Origin: Betaproteobacteria bacterium MOLA814
GTDB taxonomy: Bacteria; Pseudomonadota; Gammaproteobacteria; Burkholderiales; Burkholderiaceae_C
NCBI GenBank assembly: GCA_000496475.1
Contig: AYMW01000001.1
Coordinates: forward strand, 753,358 to 817,357
Direction: 5' to 3'
Length of the DNA stretch: 64,000 nucleotides
The notes beneath the pieces were generated by a model that was given only the letters and a program-made list of their open reading frames with translations, was not told the DNA's origin and did no database searches. Position 1 is the first letter of the stretch, and each line of letters starts with the position of its first letter. The translations under genes were made by a program, and so were the position numbers. Shown here piece by piece: positions 58,745 through 64,000 of this stretch.

Positions 58745-58880
58745 AGCGGAACTTCAATACAAAAATAGACCTTGCGCAGTAGGCAGGGTCAAAGTTTGCT
58801 ATTTTAAACGCTGTACCAAGCTGCTTGCTGCAGCCCAGCACCAGCGACCATACCCTAGCGACCCCTGCAGGTACGCCGCA

Positions 58881-59597
58881 CTACTCACCCAAATAGGCCT
58901 CGCGTACCTTGGGGTCGCCCAACATAGCCTTGGCATCACCGCTCATGGTGATCAGGCCAGAGTCCATCACATAGCCTCTGTCCGCAGCCATCAGTGCCAA
59001 GCGCGCGTTTTGCTCCACTAGGAGCACCGTCACGCCTTTGGACGACACATCGCGCACCACTTCAAATATTTTCTCCACCATGATGGGCGACAACCCCATA
59101 GAGGGCTCGTCTAGCAGCAACACCTTGGGCCGACTCATCAATGCGCGCGCCATCGCCAGCATTTGTTGCTCACCGCCACTCAACGTACCGGCCAGCTGGT
59201 CTTTCCGCTCAAACAACCGGGGGAACAAACCGTACATGCGCTCAACGTCTGTGGCAATTTCAGACGTATCGTTGCGAATATGCGCGCCCATTTGCAGGTT
59301 TTCTGCAATGCTCATGCGCGTGAACACCCCGCGCCCTTCTGGCACCATGGCCAAGCCTTGTTTGACCAAATCCCACGAGCCTTTGCCTTTGATGCTGGTG
59401 CCCATGAACTCAATATCACCTTCTAAGGGAGCCACCACACCAGTGATGGCATTCATGATGGTGGTTTTGCCCGCCCCGTTGGATCCAATCAGGGTCACGA
59501 GCTCGCCCTCACGAACCTCAATATCCACGCCTTTGACCGCTTGAATGCCGCCGTAAGCGACTTTCAGGCCCGTTATTTTTAAAAGGGTTTGAGTCAT
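58881..59597 (-). CDS. livF: Branched-chain amino acid ABC transporter ATP-binding protein LivF
   Basis: LivF is one of two ATPases of the high-affinity branched-chain amino acid importer. It has Walker A GSNGAGKTT, signature LSGGEQQM, Walker B LLLDEPSMG and SPIMVEKIFEVV, which fits LivF rather than LivG. The length of 238 is normal. It ends the minus-strand livH-livM-livG-livF operon. Confidence 0.93.
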   Translation of the reverse strand: MTQTLLKITGLKVAYGGIQAVKGVDIEVREGELVTLIGSNGAGKTTIMNAITGVVAPLEGDIEFMGTSIKGKGSWDLVKQGLAMVPEGRGVFTRMSIAENLQMGAHIRNDTSEIATDVERMYGLFPRLFERKDQLAGTLSGGEQQMLAMARALMSRPKVLLLDEPSMGLSPIMVEKIFEVVRDVSSKGVTVLLVEQNARLALMAADRGYVMDSGLITMSGDAKAMLGDPKVREAYLGE

Positions 59598-59624
59598 TTT
59601 TTTGTCCTGAGCCGTTTGTTGATG

Positions 59625-60398
59625 TCAGCCTTGATGTCCAACGCCTAGGTAGGCCTCAATCACCGCAGGATCTTTTTGCACCACCGATGGCACGCCTTGG
59701 GCAATGCACTTGCCATAGTCCAACACAGTGACGGCATCACACAGGCCCATCACCAACTTCACATCGTGCTCTATGAGCAAAATGGTACGGTTGTCGTTGC
59801 GAATGCGATCAATCAACTCACGCAGCTGTACTTTTTCGGTAGCGTTCATACCGGCGGCTGGCTCATCAAGGGCAATGAGTTGGGGGTCGGTGGCCAACGC
59901 GCGGGCTATTTCTAAACGTCTCTGATCGCCGTAACTCAAGGTTCGCGCCTTGTAGTCTGCGTAATGACCAATGCCAACGTACGCCAACAGCTCTTGCGCA
60001 CGCTCAGCAATTTCTTTTTCTTCTGTGCGAAACGCCTTGGTTCTAAAAATAGCGCCCAACAAGTTGGAGTGTGTGCGCACGTGCCGCCCTACCATCACGT
60101 TTTCTACCGCAGTCATCTCTGCAAACAAGCGGATATTTTGAAAAGTCCTGGCAATACCCGCCTTGGCCACTTCGTGAACAGCCGTTGGCTTGTAAGCCTT
60201 GCCAGCCAGCTCGAACGTGCCACCATCGGGTGTGTACAAGCCAGTCAACACATTAAAGAACGTGGTTTTACCTGCGCCATTGGGACCAATCAGTCCATAG
60301 ACCTGACCCCGGCGAATTTCAATATCCACATTGCTGAGGGCTAGTAACCCACCAAAGCGTTTGGACGCATCGGATACTTTCAGAACAATATCGCTCAT
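59625..60398 (-). CDS. livG: Branched-chain amino acid ABC transporter ATP-binding protein LivG
   Basis: LivG is the second ATPase. Walker A is GPNGAGKTT, the signature LSYGDQRRLEIARAL and Walker B IALDEPAAGMN; the Tyr in the signature and the insert after Walker A are typical of LivG. ATG at 60398 gives MSDIVLKVSDASKRFGG, the family start; a longer frame would overlap livM. The livM stop is just upstream. Confidence 0.93.
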   Translation of the reverse strand: MSDIVLKVSDASKRFGGLLALSNVDIEIRRGQVYGLIGPNGAGKTTFFNVLTGLYTPDGGTFELAGKAYKPTAVHEVAKAGIARTFQNIRLFAEMTAVENVMVGRHVRTHSNLLGAIFRTKAFRTEEKEIAERAQELLAYVGIGHYADYKARTLSYGDQRRLEIARALATDPQLIALDEPAAGMNATEKVQLRELIDRIRNDNRTILLIEHDVKLVMGLCDAVTVLDYGKCIAQGVPSVVQKDPAVIEAYLGVGHQG

Positions 60399-60411
60399 AT
60401 GTTTGCAACCT

Positions 60412-61494
60412 TTACTTGAGCAACGTTTTGCCGTGCTCCGGGCGAGGCCAGAGGCCACGCGGACGGGTAATCATGATGACAATCATGGCCAAGGCAATCA
60501 GCAACTGGCGCAAAATCTCTGGCGCTAAACGACCATCTGTCAGCTGCGTTAGAGGGCCAGCTGCATGGCGCAACACTTCCGGCAAACCTGCCAGCAAAAT
60601 AGCACCCAACACCACACCAGGAATGTGACCCAAGCCGCCCAGCACCACCATGGCGACGATCATGATGGACTCCATCAGCGAGAACGACTCAGGCGATACA
60701 AAGCCTTGAAATGCAGCGAACATCACACCAGACACGCCACCGAAAGAGGCTCCCATACCAAAGGCCATAAGTTTGAGGTTGCGCGTGTTCAGGCCCATGG
60801 CTTTGGCTGCAATCTCGTCTTCACGAATCGCCATCCAAGCGCGGCCAATACGTGAGTTCTCAATGCGGTAACAAATAAAAATAGTGACCACGACCAAGAA
60901 CAAGAACAAGTAGTAATACAACGAGACCGACTCGATACGAATCCAGCCCAAGTCCAGAGGTCTGCCAAAGTCGATGCCAAACAGCTTGACTGAGTCAATT
61001 TGCATCAAACCTTTGGGCCCGTTGGTGATGTTCACAGGGCGGTCTAGGTTGAGCAAGAAAATACGAATGATCTCGCCAAAACCCAAGGTCACGATGGCCA
61101 AATAGTCACCGCGCAACTTGAGCGTTGGTGCGCCTAGCAACATGCCCACCACCCCAGCCACAAATGCGGCCACCGCCATGACCACCCAAATGCTGTAATG
61201 AATACCACCGGGGAATGTTTGCGCAATGACGGCAAAATGCTCACCCAAATGAGGCGAGGCCAGCAAGCCAAACACATAAGCACCCAACGCAAAAAATGCG
61301 ACGTAGCCCAGATCTAGCAAACCTGCGTAACCCACCACAATATTCAGGCCCAACGCCAGCATGATGTAGAGCAACACCATATCGATAATGCGCACCCATG
61401 AATTGCCGAAGGGCTGCAGCAAGAAAGGCGCGACCATCAGCAGCACAGCTGCCAAGAGGAACACAATCATTTTGTTGCGTTTTGATGTAAACAT
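60412..61494 (-). CDS. livM: Branched-chain amino acid ABC transporter permease LivM
   Basis: This 360-residue inner-membrane permease has eight to ten hydrophobic segments and the family stretch LNIVVGYAGLLDLGYVAFFALGA-like LGLNIVVGYAGLLDLGYVA, followed by LRGDYLAIVTLGFGEIIRI. The C-terminal part has MVVLGGLGHIPGVVLGA. It pairs with LivH. Confidence 0.93.
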   Translation of the reverse strand: MFTSKRNKMIVFLLAAVLLMVAPFLLQPFGNSWVRIIDMVLLYIMLALGLNIVVGYAGLLDLGYVAFFALGAYVFGLLASPHLGEHFAVIAQTFPGGIHYSIWVVMAVAAFVAGVVGMLLGAPTLKLRGDYLAIVTLGFGEIIRIFLLNLDRPVNITNGPKGLMQIDSVKLFGIDFGRPLDLGWIRIESVSLYYYLFLFLVVVTIFICYRIENSRIGRAWMAIREDEIAAKAMGLNTRNLKLMAFGMGASFGGVSGVMFAAFQGFVSPESFSLMESIMIVAMVVLGGLGHIPGVVLGAILLAGLPEVLRHAAGPLTQLTDGRLAPEILRQLLIALAMIVIMITRPRGLWPRPEHGKTLLK

Positions 61495-61520
61495 AATTGT
61501 TCTTAGCCTTGTCTAGAAGG

Positions 61521-62450
61521 TTAGGCTCTATCGGCCACGCGCTCGCCCATCAAGCCAGATGGACGCAAGGTCAACACAACAATGAGCACCACAAAAGCAA
61601 ATATGTCTGAGTACTGGCTGCCCAGCACCCCGCCTGTTAGCGCGCCCAAATAACCAGCCCCAATTGACTCAATCAAGCCCAGCGCCAAACCACCCACAAC
61701 CGCGCCGCCCAAGTTGCCAATACCGCCAAACACTGCGGCAGTAAACGCTTTTAAGCCAGGCATAAAACCCATGAAGTGCTGAACAGTGCCGTAGTTAAGC
61801 GCCCACATAATGCCGGCCAAAGCCGCCAGCACAGCGCCGATGATGAAAGTCAACGAAATGATAGAGTCGGGCTTGATACCCATGAGACCGGCGACCTTGG
61901 GGTTCTCGGCTGTTGCGCGCATGGCGCGGCCCATCTTGGTCTTGTTGACCAAATACAACAGACCAGCCAGGGTGACGGCAGTGGCTGCCAAGATGAAAAT
62001 CTGCGTCACTGAGATCACGGCGCCACCAATTTCAATGGGCTCGCGAGGCAACACCGACGGAAAAGGCTTGGGGTTTGGCTTCCAAATGATCATGGCCAAG
62101 GTCTGCAAGAGCAAGGACATGCCAATCGCTGTAATGAGCGGGGCAAGCCTAGGTGCATTGCGCAAGGGACGGTAGGCCACCTTCTCGATGGTGAAATTGA
62201 GCACCGCACACACCACAAAGGCAATCAGCATGGCAATGATCAACAGCAACCAGCCTGGCGAACCAGGCATGGCATCTTGCATCAAGGTGATGACGGTCCA
62301 ACTGGTCATAGCGCCCACCATCAGCACTTCGCCGTGTGCGAAGTTGATCAAGCCGATGATGCCGTAGACCATGGTGTAACCCAAGGCCACCAAGGCATAC
62401 ATACTGCCCAATACCAAGCCATTGATGACCTGTTGCAGGAAAATGTCCAT
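61521..62450 (-). CDS. livH: Branched-chain amino acid ABC transporter permease LivH
   Basis: LivH is the first gene of the operon here, with GGAG about ten bases before ATG 62450. It has eight or so hydrophobic segments and the family motifs INGLVLGSMYALVALGYTM, LINFAHGEVLM and GGIGNLGGAVVGGLALG. No livK/livJ binding-protein gene is found next to it, so the periplasmic receptor must be encoded elsewhere. Confidence 0.94.
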   Translation of the reverse strand: MDIFLQQVINGLVLGSMYALVALGYTMVYGIIGLINFAHGEVLMVGAMTSWTVITLMQDAMPGSPGWLLLIIAMLIAFVVCAVLNFTIEKVAYRPLRNAPRLAPLITAIGMSLLLQTLAMIIWKPNPKPFPSVLPREPIEIGGAVISVTQIFILAATAVTLAGLLYLVNKTKMGRAMRATAENPKVAGLMGIKPDSIISLTFIIGAVLAALAGIMWALNYGTVQHFMGFMPGLKAFTAAVFGGIGNLGGAVVGGLALGLIESIGAGYLGALTGGVLGSQYSDIFAFVVLIVVLTLRPSGLMGERVADRA

Positions 62451-62724
62451 GAAAAAATTCTCCGAAATTTAATACCCGCATGACTCAGCCCACATTGGAG
62501 CAATGACAGCCAAACCATGTCCACGTGCGCGCGTTGGCACGCCGCATTTATTGAGGAGGACGCGGGATTGTAGCGACCTGCAGGGCATATAACTGCGGTG
62601 GCTCACATTTATAAATTAGGGGTTAACCCTATATTGGTCTTGAAGCGCCCAATAGACTCACCAGATCACGGCGGCGGCGGCCCGTCTTGTGCACGCCATG
62701 TGTACCAACGTGCATGGGCAGACC

Positions 62725-62750
62725 CACGCACACGCGCACGCACACGCACA
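62725..62750 (+). repeat. Alternating CA/CG tract
   Basis: Twenty-six bases alternate strictly between C and a purine (blocks of CACGCA and CGCACG). Such tracts can adopt left-handed DNA under negative supercoiling and can vary in length. Confidence 0.8.
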
Positions 62751-62828
62751 AATATGGGGGCAACTAAGGAGACAGTGGTGGGACAAACGAGCAACCACCA
62801 CAGACAGCGGTCCAAGGTACCAGGCTAC

Positions 62829-62966
62829 TTAGTCGTGCCCAGCTGCGGCCTCGTCATCCCACAGCCGCAGTTGTGCCAGCTTGTCGCCAATCCTGGCCTC
62901 CAAACCGCGCGGCACTGGCTTGAATGTGGCACTGTACTTGAAACAAGGCGCGCTGCATTCTTTAAA
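62829..62966 (-). pseudogene. C-terminal fragment of an unidentified protein
   Basis: A minus-strand frame without a start reads FKYSATFKPVPRGLEARIG, then DKLAQLRLWDDEAAAGHD before TAA at 62829-62831. Codon choice and composition look like a real C-terminus. Upstream the frame runs into the racemase end without a usable start. I do not recognise the family. Confidence 0.35.
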
Positions 62967-62990
62967 ATGAAGCCCGACCTTATGTCTGCC

Positions 62991-63716
62991 TCACGACGCT
63001 CCTAATCCTTTTACGCTTCCTGTAATGGCGTCGCTGTCTTGGATGCGCTCAGTGTTGGCAAAAACGCGTGAGATCGCCAGTAGAACTCCCTCGCGCACCG
63101 GCTCGACGATCGGCAAAGGACTCTCACTTGCGATATATTCGGCGGAAGATGCCAATGGTCCACCACCGATGAGAATTGCCTCAACGCCGTCATTTTCAGC
63201 GCTTAAATTTGCAATTTTCAAAAGCGCTTTTGACATTAGACACTTATCGTTCATCACTTTATTTGTGTCGCCGACTGTTAAATGAACTGCCTGCAGCCGG
63301 TTGCTATGTCCGTACAGGATCGCAGTGTGCTCAATAGATTGCTTAAGGTCTGGTGTCGTTGTGATGATTGAAAAATTTCGTCCGCCTTGGGCCGCCTTCA
63401 GCATGCCAGCCTCTGCAATTCCAGTAACTGGGATATTGACGGCTTTGCGCAAATCAATCAAGCCAGGATCACCGAACCCCGCAACAACGATAGCATCCGC
63501 ACCGTCGCTTTCTGCCTTAATTCCTGCTTGCACTATTAATTTTGCTGCCTCTGCAAGAGCCGTTTCATCCGCAATGAATGGTGGGCCATAACGCATAGTC
63601 ACACCCTCAATCAACACCCCTGGAGGAGCGGCTCGTTTTGCTATCTTTAGCATTAAGTCGGTCGTCGCAGAATTTGAATTTGGATTAAGCAAGGCAATAC
63701 GGATACGTTTCCTCAT
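62991..63716 (-). CDS. Asp/Glu/hydantoin racemase-family protein lacking both usual catalytic cysteines
   Basis: The 241-residue protein has the fold markers of the aspartate/glutamate/hydantoin racemase superfamily: LLNPNSNSATTDLM, VAGFGDPGLIDLR, PVTGIAEAGML and a C-terminal PIVEPVREGV. Hydantoin racemases have a cysteine in (A)CFGDPG and another in an LGCAG motif. Here these positions read GFGDPG (Gly80) and IGGGPLA (183-189). A normal two-cysteine racemisation is therefore not expected; it may be a decarboxylase, isomerase or binding protein. ATG at 63716 overlaps the stop of the upstream transporter gene as ATGA. Confidence 0.8.
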   Translation of the reverse strand: MRKRIRIALLNPNSNSATTDLMLKIAKRAAPPGVLIEGVTMRYGPPFIADETALAEAAKLIVQAGIKAESDGADAIVVAGFGDPGLIDLRKAVNIPVTGIAEAGMLKAAQGGRNFSIITTTPDLKQSIEHTAILYGHSNRLQAVHLTVGDTNKVMNDKCLMSKALLKIANLSAENDGVEAILIGGGPLASSAEYIASESPLPIVEPVREGVLLAISRVFANTERIQDSDAITGSVKGLGAS

Positions 63717-64000
63717 ATTGCTTTGAGCTTCGGTTTGACTGTGCAGGCGATTTCATGGGTTGCCGTCAACAATTCCAATTCGGGAACAGCCGCGGTGCAT
63801 TCGGCTATGGCATGCTTGCAGCGCGGACCAAATGCACATCCGGGGGGCATCGCAGCAAGGTCTGGCGGCATCCCTGGAATGGCGTCGATTTTACTGCCGG
63901 GGGCGACCCCGTGGACGGTCGATGACAACAAACCATTGGTGTAAGGATGCTGGGGTGTTTTTAACACTTCGGATGCACCGCCTCGCTCGACGATTCGCCC
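63713..64000 (-). CDS. Peptide/nickel-type ABC transporter ATP-binding protein, C-terminal part (partial)
   Basis: The frame enters from the right edge as GRIVERGGASEVLKTPQHPY and continues NGLLSSTVHGV, IPGMPPDLAAMPPGCAFGPRC and HAIAECT. This is the C-terminal region of OppD/DppD-type ATPases, including the cysteine-containing oligopeptide-transporter extension (GCAFGPRC...C). Walker motifs lie outside the window. Its stop overlaps the racemase start by four bases, so the transporter and racemase are co-expressed. Confidence 0.85.
   Translation of the reverse strand, partial: GRIVERGGASEVLKTPQHPYTNGLLSSTVHGVAPGSKIDAIPGMPPDLAAMPPGCAFGPRCKHAIAECTAAVPELELLTATHEIACTVKPKLKAI

Larger units (their letters stand above)
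62451..62990. other. Region upstream of livH with remnant coding and a CA-rich repeat
   Basis: About 540 bases without a complete gene. The part next to livH should contain its promoter. A 26-base alternating pyrimidine-purine tract lies at 62725-62750, and a C-terminal gene fragment at 62829-62966. No binding-protein gene is present. Confidence 0.55.

Overview
The window is a chromosomal segment from a betaproteobacterium of the order Burkholderiales, most likely near Comamonadaceae. The evidence is the gene order (gyrA-serC-pheA-tyrA-aroA/cmk-rpsA-ihfB-lapAB; lepA-lepB-rnc-era-recO-pdxJ-acpS-nagZ; rpmF-plsX-fabH-fabD-fabG-acpP-fabF-rpoE-rseA-rseB-mucD), the AroA-Cmk fusion, and a tmRNA whose tag reads ANDERFALAA. 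Base composition is moderate, and the O-antigen genes (1-3.2 kb) and cyanate genes (15.7-19.3 kb) look more A+T rich than the housekeeping blocks. No CRISPR array, intact insertion sequence or tRNA gene was seen; the only stable RNA gene is ssrA.

Layout. (1) 1-7.4 kb, minus strand: a tightly overlapping O-antigen operon, rmlB-rmlD-rmlA-(rmlC)-wzm-wzt-orf471-glycosyltransferase. The glycosyltransferase runs off the left edge. It makes dTDP-rhamnose precursors and an ABC exporter whose ATPase carries a polysaccharide-recognition domain; rmlC is broken. (2) 7.4-11 kb: an eroded accessory zone with a RepB-type plasmid partition remnant, one intact alpha/beta hydrolase, one hydrolase interrupted by an amber codon, and short repeats. 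(3) 11-15.2 kb: a fused indolepyruvate ferredoxin oxidoreductase divergent from an Lrp/AsnC regulator, with two palindromes between them. (4) 15.7-19.3 kb: a cyanate uptake and hydrolysis operon with a good sigma-54 promoter match. (5) 19.8-21.4 kb: a MazEF-type toxin-antitoxin operon with a third small gene, then ssrA. (6) 21.4-23.6 kb: gph, ubiG and an OmpA-family protein. (7) 24-35.9 kb, plus strand: gyrA, serine and aromatic amino acid genes, cytidylate kinase, ribosomal protein S1, IHF-beta and LapA/LapB. (8) 36-43.8 kb, minus strand: nagZ, acpS, pdxJ, recO, era, rnc, lepB, lepA. (9) 43.8-44.3 kb: an intergenic stretch with three closely spaced DnaA-box-like 9-mers. (10) 44.3-55.7 kb, minus strand: the sigma-E envelope-stress operon, a small membrane-protein gene broken by an amber codon, the fatty-acid synthesis block, rpmF and a YceD-like gene. 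(11) 55.7-64 kb: maf and an RsmI-like methyltransferase (plus strand), then lysS, a branched-chain amino acid ABC transporter without a binding-protein gene, and an atypical Asp/Glu/hydantoin racemase coupled to a peptide ABC transporter ATPase cut by the right edge.

Most of the window is conserved housekeeping DNA. The points most worth a second look are the O-antigen terminal-modification module at the left edge, the triple-lesion rmlC, two genes each interrupted by one in-frame TAG, the sigma-54/cyanate arrangement, the third gene behind mazF, the DnaA-box cluster upstream of lepA, and the racemase lacking both expected cysteines. All calls rest on reading the sequence and on remembered family features; no database search was run.
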